DNA of 64,000 nucleotides from Monocercomonoides exilis (GCA_001643675.2 LSRY02000041.1:374501-438500); one strand, 5' to 3'. Shown: positions 12,001 to 21,744, numbered from the stretch's first letter. Translations and numbers: made by a program. Notes: generated from the sequence alone by a model not told the origin.

Positions 12001-12606
12001 CCTCATTTGCTCAATGTTTCCAAAAGTGTCTCTTCAAATTTGCAAAATTACAATGGACGTGAAGGAATTGAAATTCTTAATAATAATCGAAAACAAAAGA
12101 ATTTGGATATTGGGCTTTTTATATATGGAAAATCTTTATTTCCATGCAGCCTAAAATGTGAAGTTTGTCATCACAAAAAAGACGAGCAATGCATTTGGCA
12201 TCAATCATCTTTTGATGTAATTAATGAAACGTTTGCCGTTGCAATGGCAAAAGAAGAAGACGTCACAATAGCTATGGATGAAGATGAAACTGTTTCAAGA
12301 ATTTTATTTGGGAATGGTTACAGTACAGACACTGCAGTTTTAGAAGTGAAGAATCACGGTAATCCAGAGCCTAGGAGCGATAGCCCAAAATTATCTAGAA
12401 CCGCACTTATTTTAATTATTGTAAGTTCTGTTGTTTTGGTTGTCATGGTTATAACAATGATTGCATTCATTGCTAGAGGAATTCGTCATAAAAAAAAGAA
12501 AGTTAAGAACAGTCCACGATTTTCACTTTTGACTTCATATCCAATTGTAATTTCTCAAGAAGAAATTGAATGTGCTGCAAAGCCATTACTTTCTGTTCAA
12601 GGATAA
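1..12606 (+). CDS. Giant POMP-like beta-helix surface protein, 5'-partial, C-terminal membrane anchor
   Basis: The frame is open from base 1 to TAA at 12604-12606 (4201 codons) without an intron, so the true start lies upstream. The protein is a chain of modules rich in GGA(I/L)xx and FxxN motifs, typical of polymorphic outer membrane proteins and right-handed beta-helices. Each module opens with a motif like CGxxxxPCxTIxxA; the second Cys (or its equivalent) is at residues 30, 391 (degenerate, Tyr), 1020, 1377, 1791, 2136, 2571, 2929, 3372 and 3731. A Ser-rich insert sits near 525-545. A hydrophobic helix at about 4134-4158 is followed by a basic KKKK stretch and a tail of about 35 residues, so the bulk should be outside the cell or in a vesicle lumen. 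Asn-linked glycosylation sites are frequent. Ligand or role is unknown; adhesion or coat function is inference. Decayed relatives lie at 52.5 and 56.3 kb. Confidence 0.85.
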   Translation: MFLSAKVTFAKEFWLEESKNGKNCTYNDPCSSFRVVHEKLQHNESNFIFILKNINAISQLQWSFSNGLTISGAINDSASIIFSQVFSVTKLHESLFDNEKNGVINFVYVRFSLPNTFSELLENKPYSLIGSKGKELRIEESIFDASLISEQVVYSFVTVSDGSLFVISTFFETRQTVSLDASAFIIKEFTSNVYFGNCTFQNFNLRGNNTAICVNLPEDSSTFVQIEGCTFKNIQSTENSKLFGRGAIAFLSKGSEAKLHFSGKNATTEFSNCVSPTTGGAITVLAPFSVGLSFQNNNSRMLKFRDNQALLGNDMFLLVKDAKDLSTILFSKELNNGKIDESIAIYDKTQLSAAVDLNLLTILLGSESDVVYLDYESQFSSGIKNLAQNTYKSFDDAISKCKCMKSATLAVSKKAVGSQLKLEDQNCRFCFHITITSAFNLINNRVFNSNFIGIEDYCEIVYKPETVIEQEGDALFQSVHSLAVCGVSLHLPSSFVGNHSPFSIFYVCEGGKKSYDAKESAESSSTTTSSSSSSSSSILSLLLSYVEFVLQPSDKTIAFQLIVAKEGSISLNYVSVNNVGSFAYHFAFSLFEIDLSHVNIDESLHDVYVCNVDVAERSVFEFYANKETELANWQLQTSQSIYSFNSSSSQSNKYVLSSLTQHSFSSDFLEPHAIHLELCNFTFINTSSKTGAGCVTVNISTKSHLILFVSSLGIYNCISCSTSPLHNSSLYGIDDSSSSISSNSPSHPYFAFSPSHGAFTVITSAPSFIRLRNISTEKCTASKGKGGVFHLVGIASLIASQLSFVDASALKGGAMFVEIHECIPLSHGNSSDIQDPLLVKLKEANFSLFEIYSSKEILNDSYNIDDDTKLIQFVNVHFENCSASISDEDKGTDVYCIDRRLHYQKESFFFCSSSTSDVTSGLFLKTNEESEHKNWISTSLFKCSETENVFSKFFVNGENDVSAKKILQTSSFSSGASLRDSNVRILNDILLKTVSVDPIYGRDESHGDVKGCEDDQTVACKTIQKALMLLSRNGMVKCVGGTYDSEDIPIQLIEQQKVTIEREEGSQEFCDLHLMNDLKNQIYISVTSSSSFLLHNFRVISDTSFLHMLKTTLFAVSDSGELFLTSCTVTRQLNSPTVDRFCEPLFRVSGGTLALSTTTVENINMEVYPLIYFPSDRTGAAIILSDCVFTDILLDCTIGGEPSLMQIVSTEDKNVDLSVTRCKIRRCTSEVATKGGAISIYCYNPEMKLSLEGRLSISFCRGSFRGTFGGAIYMDISKHIPKYSQKDANLELTGNTAQNGNSLFIRAKNLEEIIKQPQFAPGFFSKVPGEVIGMDENQFIDTGIDLFALLATTKLETVFLDPLGMDKRYCGILFHPCKTFDEALKHVTPPDAKIILRSPKMLSASPTTFDISLSIFYETTGFESPFFSIELNQIFEENEGYFNMDSQSFSLQFVDFSLSKGNLVNGGGKYPVALFKTTNTGKLELHGSFVNYTSKNISTCVLRMEGGRARLSSISMVESTYLFNVSPFYITSGSFTISNSYFSNFILSGADGIVCVPKAAVEDTGNERAISIFNSIILNCSLDSNFNGIGTFVSCVGECQMTISASLFSNCRAYGKEGSGGALFFSDFKALSIIGSKSSHVVFSNCRAKQSGGALYISIKEEKPISKTMILEYVEINDCQSKYGGGVFIMMDFSSINCSFIISFHKCVVVSGGQGHDIFMRHTGNEDISKEQSPFARSITSNLEEGRVYYKGKEIEGTQKEFICGSKANRSVSTDFGEDKPNCGIGNNRACKTINYVTNEASGWIDTVISLKGNSYVVNSVQNFLNGDVAMSSDPTNYILVKSAFEDEIPEKTAFMIGSVVQMSFLHFVHSAEYERNLFISLIFIDEGGKLHLTRCTFDSGSTLEETDELLCAPLFVAKSSLIVSECNISNFHLNEHSLIEMKSFSNFVFLNVNLSYFSHIVSCKNSKAAVITKEHQNGSIGLSETHFNHILSPASYFGGALLVLLSQESQLVIEKGCSFSECESNSINGEGGAIYLSTALYPQLVISALSEFSNNSAHRGRNMFVSTSDLRTLSESMIPPKLMETYGSSNFLGKDKFSGLQKLLYFFTKYRASNIYVDSSIGCDDFSCGSKNYPCLTITHALTHFESQYYRNLALSKILFLEESLMCEEGTNLSISKYLDCTINIPMNLPILNSPEAAIENFGLTKINNVVIDFPENYAESCGCTLRSIILSNGKNADLRLSGVSFRSGGTLISRAFNVVYIGGGKFFTNNIEIDTQNSQKLHYSPLIFVSANSKFAFEARKFKANKIVACKSGLFEIYADEYSLLQCSFSRITSDIQSSICVVEESQTAIIEECTFHECGNNLNDNSVSFGGVIKVKKNSNLCVISDTKFIECFVGCEAGRGGAIYVEPGAGSLSIKSSTFISCYTHSNVLSMGGALFIGQMKQPPVLNQVSFQSCSAYCGGALFLDSSSSELTAYLFSCLFDNNKAFENGHGCDIFFIDRGHNELTRDKSPFIKCMSNSKSDERFFYEHDDIQVGRKDFISDLSIKRNVHPKKGTDDKQCGVDKENYCKTIGIAVSLCVDWTDCSIFAADKLFDTETTTINIDKKIIVIKPMEDVEKSTIVTVFKEKQSLFYINTNGNLHLQSFALEHDTSVSANLESPLFYMHEGNLLMVMCEIFTKQIQFKSEAFQKPIIQCCDSSIVIYDSSISSFTLEEHAFIGVFNSKYITLKLQNCNFSNIEKLKGEKGAVYSLSGSTISQAIEIQEVSFNGIRAFDSTKGGALSFELNSFEDYLTMRQAGGEYKPNTFEGCCSRLYSSYGGAIFLSVVHMSYNLHFTSFSAPSVTNPNSAEFGRDLFIKAENLPIFVQFAGILRETCSWIPNSVVGCDSDSIDKPVDLICLFGEMVYDLYVGNAGFDNKNCGFSLSSKCKTLEFCLRCLNNERDCSLLIDETLKINSIKFDDFFRLSILSASKVRQKALFSFSAISSLEIEDIGFVEVENQLKLSYLSFDLPQKFISVGCCNFIPKVYIVVEGKYSSLTISCCDIPIPEKESLFHFELPFVKVIGGILCIESLFICYNNSGKECARFTSNFIEIEDLYDENETIISSVSISVCTFRSTFSKGSLVSSSSSGSVGFRETFANNCSVQGACIFGAFSKGELVIEDTIMNECSCFGNNESILISVHGIDNNSPNIKLLSCSFKHIQMINNSEIASAILIVDVGELMIENCQFYNINTFGSGGALHLERIGSKSYIKNNYFYGNSAQNGGAIYILTENLNDSGTICCFFEKNVAYSRGMDVYLDDHRAEPVTESNNPFRESCTSTINESTLFHNSSLLNRTEFGWIKYAEIERKVASNASKGIDKEYCGYVNETKCDTIETAVKRTKEIAECTVALDGLVYENEKESIVVGSKRIQIKGESEKETILVSNFKKRVDSFFTVSSGSLKLKILEILLDPSYEGTRTSPVLLIDGIGTGSTVLENCTLTSDYIETSVSRPVEANLFIAKGGSLKLKNATITNLFFKNYNLISLINNFQMLSLDSTVFKDITLNGNVCCVSIDCSEDSKARIDLRNSEFSRILAKDSIEGAALFVRQAKSSISITISKTKFTKCCNKEGDGGGKGAGVCAIIDQQAENYVPMKFSSVEFADNSGCAGNNIFIRFKNSLESFNEMIRFDFDLKNYYGVRHLFEVEDANGKISDLMDRGSIMLLPYSSDSIFISDEHSSDSILCGEKSSPCSTINRAIEHAQSNAKSKISIVSKFSFHYGVVFESGIMLEAESNERVSFFINSDTKFLDSVAFRVRSNFSMSRLNILYSGFAGIMYFTFIECAGALRVVRISDVSFAPLEYRDVFIQPVFLRTKDYSTVYIENSTLYGLLKQKNVNLQLIDSERSEMCSWTQNESLIMINERAEVTLINTDIRNSSYGGILMDNGKLFVQSATFANNKKREVTNFENLRHNILCSSGELFIEKMNVGDSENSENLWISSNQKSCFLSGKEFLQHKSELFVPHLLNVSKSVSSNLQNYNGREGIEILNNNRKQKNLDIGLFIYGKSLFPCSLKCEVCHHKKDEQCIWHQSSFDVINETFAVAMAKEEDVTIAMDEDETVSRILFGNGYSTDTAVLEVKNHGNPEPRSDSPKLSRTALILIIVSSVVLVVMVITMIAFIARGIRHKKKKVKNSPRFSLLTSYPIVISQEEIECAAKPLLSVQG

Positions 12607-14751
12607 CTGTAATTAAGATTTATTAAAAATGAAAATAGAATGAGATTATCTTTATATGTAACTTTATTTTGAAGTTTCTTTGACATGTTGATTCAATTCT
12701 TAATTTTTTAAACAGTATGAGATAATATTTTTAACATTTTTTTATGGGATTATAAAATTTAAAAAAATAGCATTCGGTAACATTTGTTTAATCAATAAGC
12801 ATGATTCACGCAAATCAACTTCTTGATGTTGTGTAAAATTATTTTATGATTCTTGTTGTTCTTTTTTTAACTATTTTTAAAAGAAGGATTTTCACAAATA
12901 ATTAAACTTTTTTTGATGAACGACAAAATATCACTGCTTATATCAATTGATTTGTTATTTTCTGAAAAGAAAAGAAGGGCAGTAAATGTTTATTGTTAAT
13001 AGAGTTGTTTATTGGTTCACATTGTTTTAAGAAAAGCCACTAATTCTCTCACAATCGAATTGAATGATTTTTCAGCTTCTGAAGTATTAAGCATGTTCTG
13101 TTCATTTCCTCCTCAATTCTTCTTTAAAAGGAAACCTGACAGATTATTAACATATCAGTAAGCCTTTCGATTATAGAAATATTTTGACGTTCAAAGCTTC
13201 GAAAGATCGTTTTTCATTATGTCTTAGTTCATTTCTCATTTTTCCCATTCTCCCTCTTCTCCATAATTTGTGAACACATCCATCTCCATCAAGACAGTCA
13301 ACAAAGCAAGCGTTCATGTTCTTGTTAATAACTGTGGCAATAACAAACATCTTTGAAATAGCATTCCACTTTTGGTTTTTCTTTTCTGTTTCTGTTCTTT
13401 CTGATCTATTTGAGCACTTATCACAGAAAGATTTTTCAAAAGATATCGAGGGTATTCTCTATTGAAAGGAGAAATTGAAAAAGAAATATCTGTATATTTA
13501 GAATGCTGAATAATAGATCAACATTTGTTCTTTCAATTCATTGCTTCAAAGTCTAATAGTATTAATCTGACTGATGAAGGAATTGAAGAGTTTTCTGAGA
13601 AGAAACTGTTGCTGAATGAAAAAAGAATGAATAAAAAATAGCAATTTTTCAGCCATTTCGATGTGTTTTGAGCAGATAAGAATGAAATATCAGAGTCCTT
13701 TCTCTGTCCAATGCGCAACACTTCCAAGAAGGAAGTGAATCTCATAGATTTTTGCTTCTTTTTGCAATTGCGAAAGATATTTCTTCATTATTCATGGAAA
13801 AAGAAGATATTTAAAAAATGATGAAAAGTCTCATATTGAAAAAATGCATATTCAATTTAAAGAATTCACTTGCTCCTCCAATCATCAAAGGAGAAGACTG
13901 TTCAATCACTGATGCTTCACATCTCCATTTCCTTTCTTTCCCAGTGCACCTTTCTCCATCTTCCTTTTTTCCCACATTAACATCCTGCATTCAATGTTGT
14001 CATCAACTTTTTTTTCTGAAAAAATATTTTCTTTCCGAGTTGTGTACAATTGTTGGTTCACTTCGTTTCGTTCTCATCCAAATGCTTTGAAATCGAATTT
14101 GTTTTCATCACGTTCCAATTGAATAAAAAAAATATGCAATTCCCATATGCTTGTTGAATCTCAGCGCCCAGCTCTCTTCTGATGCTCTGGTCAAAAAAAG
14201 CAAAGGAATGGAAATTTTGACAATTTATCAGATTCCTTGACTTTTAGAAGGCCATAAATGGAAACATCTTTAAAATGAACAAGAATAATAATAAATGCAA
14301 TCACCATTATTTTCATATGTTGTTTTGGAAAATGAATTTCCTTCAAAGATGCTTTTCATAAAAATAAACTCTCTCATTTCCGTTTTCATTCCCTCTCTGT
14401 CACCAGCTCGTGCCATCACTCAATATCATATCACCCATTCCGCAGAAAATATTCACTCAGTAATCTTTCATCTTTCAAATAATTGTCTGATTCAAACAGC
14501 ACTGTTTGATCAAAGAATCCATAACAAATAAAGAAAAAGATAAAATTTCACATTTTCTCTTCATAATCTCTTGCCAAAATGCAAATGGAAAAATATATGG
14601 TATGAAAGCTGATATTTTCATGGTTGCTTTGAGGAAATATTTTGCGCCAATTTCTTCCTTCCAAACATGTGAACTTTCAATGTGAATGGTTGAATTATTA
14701 TTGCTTTCTTGAACAATTTTAAAAAAAAATCATGAGACACACTGCACAAAA
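12607..14751. other. Gene-poor AT-rich spacer
   Basis: No reading frame here shows domain-like composition, splice-supported exons or family motifs. The short open frames (for example 13533-13745 and 13818-14090) are rich in Phe, Ser and Leu, as expected from AT-rich noncoding DNA. I found no tRNA-like box B. It probably contains the 3' UTR of the surface-protein gene and the promoter of the next gene. Confidence 0.6.
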
Positions 14752-16127
14752 ATGTTCAAAAGTTTGCGATTGTTATTACAAGTGAATTCTTGTTTATTGC
14801 ATTTTTCTTTGTTTTTATTGAAGAATTGTTTGAGGAGCTTGAAGGTTGTGACGAAGAACAAAAACGTAAAATTAAAGAAATGAATGAAACAATTGATGGA
14901 ATGAATAAAGAAGAATTTAAATCTATTTTAACCGAAGAAATATTCAACAAAATATCCAAAATGATAGAGGATAAAAAAATGTCAATGGAAAATGCAATTT
15001 TGCTGCTGAAACACATTGGATATTGCAAAGCGCTTGAAAATGTATATGTCCTATGCTTTGAGAGATCTTCGTTGTACAAGAGATTTAAAGAGATGATTAT
15101 TGAAGAAGAAAAGAAAAAAGAGGAAAAGAATGAAATGTTTTTAGCTGATCTTTGCGAATGTTATATTTCTTTGAGCTATGATTACCCACCTGAATTTCTT
15201 TATATATGTGTGACTTGTCTTCTGAAAGTTGCTTTGAAGAAAGAGGGAGATGAAGAAGCACAAAAAGAAGCGGAAATAGCGTTATTGGCTTTGAGCAAAG
15301 CTGGGTATTATGTGTGAAATTTTCTATGAAATTTTTAACGTTTTTGAATTTTCTATCTTGTTTTTTATTAGGAAATTAGACAAGAACTTTTCCTCAAAGA
15401 AATCAAAGAAATCATCAAATGTCATCAGGAGAATCACAATCTCACTCGGCTTGCCTATCTGTCTGCTTGGGACTTTTTGTTTTTCCGACTTTCCAATGAA
15501 AGAAGCTTGGAAGAAGTGATTACGAAAGAACTGCATTTTGCGAGAGAGGCAAGAAGAGAATTGGAAGAGCTGATGAAATGCATGGATTGGACGAGAAAGG
15601 AAGACAGAGGAAAAGAAGCGAAAGATATTCTAATAATCAAGGGATGGCTCCATTTAATTATCTGTAACATATTATCAAGCAAATTATGGAACGAAGAACT
15701 TGTTGGACTTATAAGGAGCATTATTCAACTGCTTCGATCCATGAAAAACAGATTCAGAGACATTCGAATTCAATGTGTTTTTTCCTTGAGATGTTTAGTT
15801 GTAAACAAAGCTTGTAGTGTTGAGCACTTGTTGAAAGGAGGAGCAATTGATGTCATTCTAGAGGAGATTAGGCAACCAACATTGGATGACAAAATAGTAA
15901 ATGAAAGCTTGTTGTTCTTTATGAATGTTTCAGAAAAATTGAAAGAAGAGAAGAACGATGAAATGGAAGAAGCGAAAGAGAAAGAATTGAAAAAGAAAGT
16001 ATTTGAAAAGATGGAGGAAGAAGGATACGAAGATACCATCACAAGCTTTAATAGGACTCTTTCTTCATTGAAAGAGCAATATAGTAATGGATTATCGTTG
16101 AATATTTCTGATCACTTGCTAATGTGA
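14752..16127 (+). CDS. Oxymonad-type helical hypothetical family, copy A (3 exons)
   Basis: Proposed exons are 14752-14761, 14824-15311 and 15372-16127, joined by GTTTGC...AAG and GTGTGA...TAG introns of 62 and 60 nt. They sum to 1254 nt, giving 417 residues. The protein is charged and alpha-helical: an N-terminal acidic part with LFEELEGC, a central NAILLLKHIGYC helix, then EIRQELFLKEIKEI and a C-terminal EEGYEDTITSF segment. Copies B (17.4 kb) and C (62-63 kb, dead) align along most of its length and share both intron positions. From memory this resembles a large Monocercomonoides family of armadillo-like hypothetical proteins; no function is known. The start is the weakest point. A longer first exon beginning at ATG 14732 would resemble copies B and C better (QKC before the splice) but is out of phase, so this copy may carry a small indel in exon 1. 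Confidence 0.65.
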
Positions 16128-16542
16128 AGAAATGAGACGAAATGAATTTTGAAGCTTTAACATTTCCATTTTTCTTTTTTCATCGTTTTATAAAATAGAA
16201 AACAACCAACAATATGAAAGATATTTTTCAATAACTATATTCTTTCATTCAACTTCATTTTTATGAAACGAAAAAAATAAGTTAATGTCAAAATTTTTGC
16301 CAATCACATTTTTAATCTTTGCCTTTTCTTCATCAACCATCCATAAATGACTATCTGCTTTGAATTTTCAAGAAAGAGATCAATGAACGTTTGTTCTTTC
16401 ATCTGCATATTTTTTTTTCTTTTATCTTTTTGAAAACTTTGCTTTTCTCCGCTCTTCCTTTGTTTCTCCAAATTCCTTCTGATTTCATTGAACTCAAGTG
16501 GAAAAATCAAAATTCAGTGAACAAAAAGAGGTCTTTTTTTTT

Positions 16543-16582
<40 letters not shown>

Positions 16583-17365
16583 GATTTTTATAACTTAATT
16601 ACAAATCTTTCCTTTTGTGATTTACTGTTCGATTGTTTCTTCTCTTCGTTAATACAAACTTTCTTTTACAAATTTTTCCTTTATTTTCCTCTTTTCTATT
16701 CTTTTTCATTTTAAAGATTTTCTCTTTCTCTTTCTCTTTTTGTTTTATATTCTGTTCTGCCTTGTAATATGTCTTGTCAAATGGTTACCAAGGATATTTT
16801 TTTTCATTTACAATTCTCGAGTGGTAATAGAAAAGAGGGATTCACAAAAAAATACAGAAGACGAAGAAACAAACCATGGTAATTATGTTTGTGAATGAAA
16901 TGGATATTTATTCTCTGACCCTGTTCGGACTTCTTCTTCCGACTGCAACGGAATTGTGTTTCAGAAAAACACAGTTTGTTTATCTTCTGACTCCACAACT
17001 GCATCATTTAGCTTAATCAAAACTGAATATGCCATCTTCTTGCACTTTCCATCTCTTGCCATTGAAGTTGATAATTGATATTATTTAATGATAAATTAAA
17101 TTATATCATCCTCATTTCAAACAACGAATATTCAATAATTCCATTCTTGATCATATCATCCATAACAATACACCTGAGAAGATTCGACTTCAATTTTTCG
17201 TATTGTTTCTTGTTGCAATTTATATTTTCTGAAGGATGGTGTGAACTCCGATATTATTATAGCTGAACCATTCATTTTTCAATTTCATGTTGTGATTAAA
17301 TTTTGTTTGTATGACAAACTCTCGGGTTTTTCTTTTTTTTCTTTGTTGCAATTTATTTGAAACAA
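16128..17365. other. Spacer between family copies A and B
   Basis: AT-rich and without supported genes. It contains a (TTG)n microsatellite at about 16544-16582 preceded by a T run, and a CTTT-rich stretch near 16715-16740. Open frames over the TTG array only translate the repeat. Confidence 0.55.
16544..16582 (+). repeat. (TTG)n microsatellite
   Basis: About thirteen uninterrupted TTG units directly follow an 11-nt T run. Confidence 0.9.
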
Positions 17366-18779
17366 ATGCGTACAAAGAACGTCGCGGATAGTTTCTATGG
17401 TTTGATGTTGTAGTTTTATTTTAATCTTTTTGGTTGGATTTCTTTCTTTATTTAAATTTTTTGAAGAATTGTTTTCCAAGCTTAAAGATTGCAATGATGC
17501 TGAGCAGAAACAGATAATTGATGAAATGAACCAAGTGATGGACAAAATGAACAAAAAAGAATTTAATACTGTTTTTACAATTGACACATTTGAGAAATTT
17601 TTCAAAATGATTGAAGAAAAGAAACTGTCAATTGGGAATGCAATTCTTTTATTGAATCACATGCGATATTGCAAAGCACAGGAAGATACTCACATTAACA
17701 GCTTTGCAAATTCTATGTTTGACAAAAATTTTGATTTGATGATTGTTAAAGAGGAGAAGAAAAATGAGGGGGAAGATGAAATTCTTTTGATTGATCTTTG
17801 TAGAAGCTTTCTTTTGTTGCATGACGAGCACACTGTGTTTTTCTTTCGACCAGCTTGCATTCATTTCCTTCTCAAAGTGGCCTTGAATAAGGAGGAAAGT
17901 GAAAAAGATCAAAAAAAAGTGGAAATGGTTTTCCTCGCGTTGAGTAACATTTGCGAACTAGAAGCATGGAAATTTATTTTTCTTTTTTTGCGTTATTGTT
18001 TCTTATTATTTCTTTAGGATCTAAGACAAGAACTGTATTTGAATGAGATCAAAGAGATCATCCAGTATCATCAAGAGCATCGCAACCTGATACAGCTTGT
18101 ATATTGGTCAGTTTGGAGATTTCTGATAAACAGATTTTACTCCGACATAACTCTTGAAGGAGTGATTGTGAATGATCTCTGTTTGGGGAGAGAAGCAATT
18201 GGAGAAATTGAAGAATTGTCGAAGAACGTCGATTGGAAGAAGAAAGAAGATGAAATGAGCAAAGAAACAGAACCGAAAGAATTGCTTATGATCAATAGAT
18301 GGCTTGATTCACTTGCTTATTTCTTTAAATATAGCCAATTTGGTTGCAAAGAAAATGCAGAATTGATTGCTTGCGTTGTGACATTGTGCAGAAAATCATT
18401 TGATTATTTCAAAGAAATAAGTTTCAGATCCATTAGTCTTTTTGATGCAATGATTTCAGAAAGCACTGTGAGTATTTCAGACCTTCAACAAAACGGGGTC
18501 TTTGATATTGCTTTGAAGATAATTCAGCAATCAACGTTGAATGATGATTCTATGGAGATATGCATTGACTTCTTTTGGAGGGTGCACGAAAGATTGAATG
18601 ATGAGATGGTTGACGAAACGGGGAAAAAAAAACTCAAAAAGCTTAAAAGAGATATATATGAAGAAATGGAGCAAGAAGGATGTGAAGATAGCATCGCTGT
18701 GTTTTATTGGAGATTGAGTGAAGACGCTTTATTTGATGATATAGGATATACTCTTTATGTTTTGTGTGTGCATTTATAG
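17366..18779 (+). CDS. Oxymonad-type helical hypothetical family, copy B (3 exons, GC-AG intron)
   Basis: Exons 17366-17399, 17467-17963 and 18018-18779 sum to 1293 nt, 430 residues, with no stop or frame break. Exon 1 encodes MRTKNVADSFY and splices at GTTTGA in phase 1 to the conserved ELFSKL segment. The second intron ends in TTTAG. No GT donor fits its conserved phase-0 position; GCATGG after residue Glu177 does, and it differs from the local consensus GTATGG only at the second base, so I infer a GC-AG intron of 54 nt. Copy B retains NAILLLNHMRYC, DLRQELYLNEIKEI and EEMEQEGCEDSI, so it is the best-preserved member here. It lies 1.2 kb downstream of copy A on the same strand, as in a tandem duplication. 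Function unknown. Confidence 0.7.
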
Positions 18780-20990
18780 TTAAGGTGCCATCCCAATTGG
18801 TGGATGTAACCCTTTATTATTTTGATTTTTTATGAAAAATTTTATCGTAATGAAATAATAACATGTTATTAAACTTCTTAACATGTTAAAATCAATCAAA
18901 ATTATAACGAAGTTGAGTATCTTTTAACAGCATTTCATTTTTGTGAGTCACAAATGATAATTTTAAAGGGTTTGAAAGAGTAAAAGAACAAGCGCAATTT
19001 CTGGATGAAGGCGTATTCTAAAATAAAGCTATTTCATTGTTTTTATTGAGGTTTTTGGGATTTGAATAAATAAAAAAAATAACATTTGAATAAATAATAT
19101 TGAGTGATGTTCACCTGGGAAGATTGCACAATATGGTAAAAAACTTTTTATAACTCCTTTTAATTTCCTATCAAATAAAATAAAAAAATTTTGCAATGAT
19201 ATAATTTATGTTCCCACGTGAAAAGCTTCGCCAAAATGAAAGTTAACACTTGATAATGCTTTGGTTCATATTTTTGTGAAGCTTAATGAGTGGGAACAGT
19301 AATTTGATCAGAATAAGAAATGTGTATTTGAATTTGAAATTGAACAAAATGAACTTTTCAAAAAAATCTTTTAATTCCACTATAATACTGATTCCTTATT
19401 ATTCGCACCAGTATTAATTCATTAAAAATTGAATACCACATATTCTTCAAAATATTAATTTCCCGTGAAAAAATGAATATTTTTTTGAAAAAATATTTTA
19501 ATATTTGAATTGGACAAAATATCTGACTTCTATCTTTTTCATTGATATTAATTGCTCTTTTGATTATAAACGAATTATTATAAAAATAGGAATAAAATTG
19601 GTTTTTATATATTTATGCAAATAATGCTTAAAGAACAACTTGATGCAATATCAATGATACCGATTTTCCGAAATTAAAGTTATATTTATTTCGAAAAATG
19701 AAAAAGTTCTATAAAGTTTTGAGTGAAACAATATTAAAATGCTTTGTTAAAAAAAGAAAAATGATTGACCGCTAGTGCTATCCCCCAGATATTATCAAAA
19801 ATTAATGTGGAAAAACAAACTTTTAAAGTCTCGACTTGTTTTTGAAATCTTTAAAGAGATCGTGAATTTGATGTAAATTTTCAAAAATGCAGATTTCTTT
19901 CCTAAGTTAATAAAATGGGGAGAAATATGGGTGATTGTTTTTGAGATCATAACTATTTTCGGGGTGTTCATAATTATGAATATTCATTGTCGTTAGTAAA
20001 ATAATTTTTATTCTAATAAATAAAGTTCATTTATCGTTTCTAAAGCTTCAATTTTTCACAAAAAAATAGTGTATGCGTCATAAAACAGATCTTTAACTTT
20101 TTGGTGTTCATTAATGGATATTCGTTTCAAATATTCAAACCCAAAATTTTGACAGAAAAAATATGGTTTCAAAGATAATCACCCATGTGTTTCTTCAAGC
20201 TTTTTCATTGAAAATAATTCGCTTTTTTTTGACTTTTTGAATTAAAAAAATAGGGAAAAATGGGTCCATTTTTTGACATTCTTGTGAGTTCAGAAAAGGT
20301 TCTGTTGTTATTAAAAGAAGTTTGCTCACAGATATGAAAAACCATTATTTTTTTTGAAATCTGATTCATTTTTTTTTTAAGTTTTGAATGGAACAAATAT
20401 TTATTGCTTTGTGCAAAAAAAGCTAAAAAGTTCATTTTTTTCCCGAATATTAATTATATATGTAGAATTTTTTGAATAGTCGCAAATGTTCAATATCAAG
20501 ATTAAACAAAAATGTTCCTTATTTGATCATTTTTTTTTCAATATATCCATCAAACTTTATCACAATGCAAATATGATATAAAAAAACTGATTTGATATGA
20601 GAATAAGTGCAAAATGACAAAGTTTGATGGATTTTTCATTAAAAACAATCGTATTGGGTGATTTTTGATTTAACCCAGTTTTTCAACATGTGCGACTATT
20701 CAAAATGAAAGAACCCTTATTGTATAATTTTGAATGTGCCTTGGAATAGAATCCCTTTCATTCGAAAAAGTTCATTGAATATTCTCATTATTCCTCTATG
20801 ACCTGACAAATAACTTGAAGCCTCGTCTGTCACAAAAAACAAAAACAAAAACAAAAAAAAAAGAAAAAAAAAATATTTTTTTATATTTACATGAAATAAA
20901 ATATTGCAAAAACTTCTAAAGACTTTTCAAAGCACTTTGGAAAAGATTTGTTAATAGCATCTGCAATATCTGATTGTTTTTTTGTATTTT

Positions 20991-21060
20991 GTCAGTGACT
21001 GTCAGTGAAGGTCAATGACAAATTGTGACAAAAAAATTCCTCAACTGACATTTCGTGACA
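20991..21060. repeat. Clustered GTCAGTGAC / TGACA motifs
   Basis: Seventy bases contain GTCAGTGA twice in tandem, then GTCAATGACA, TTGTGACA, ACTGACA and CGTGACA. Similar TGAC-rich clusters occur at 51.7, 54.9, 55.1, 60.5 and 60.8 kb, always outside supported genes. Confidence 0.6.
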
Positions 21061-21744
21061 AATAAAATAAATATTGGGAACTTGATCACATAAATAAAAA
21101 ATTTGATTTTTCAAAAATAATTAGAATCGTTTTTTATCAATTTTCAAATTAATTATGTAAGTAATTAAGAATTATGAAATCGTTATAAAGAACCCTTATT
21201 GACAAATCATAAATATCTTGTCAGTCATTTTGTCATTTTTTCAATTTTCTCTTGTCATGTCACAGGGATATAATTCTCTTGTTAAAATTCTCTTCAAAAA
21301 AATTATTTATTTCGTAGACGAAAAAAAAAGAAAAATAATTGTTTGTTTTGTTACACATTTGGTGGAACCTTTTCAAACTCTTTCTTTCTTTCGAAATTAG
21401 ATCCCGAAATTATACTCACAGAAATTTTGAAAATAACACATCACTTTTGTTTAAACAAAATCAATTGTTTTTAAAACTTTTGTTGCAGATTTTTTAAAAT
21501 AAACTCAAAATATTAATTAATTTTTGAAAAATCATAATTAGAACTATGATTCTATTTAAGATCAGCCAAATATTTCTTAACTCTAAAAGTGTTAAAAATA
21601 GTTTTCCAAAATCAAAATTTTCAATATTTTTTTATGAACTAATATATGACAACATTATTTATTCCAATAGAATAATGAAAAGAAATTGACCAGTATTGGA
21701 TTTAAAGGATTTGAATGCCATTGTTTCGAATTCAATGAAAAAAG

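Noticed and set aside
16391-16714. Frame encoding a Cys run
   Set aside because: The Cys run is the (TTG)n microsatellite read in one frame.
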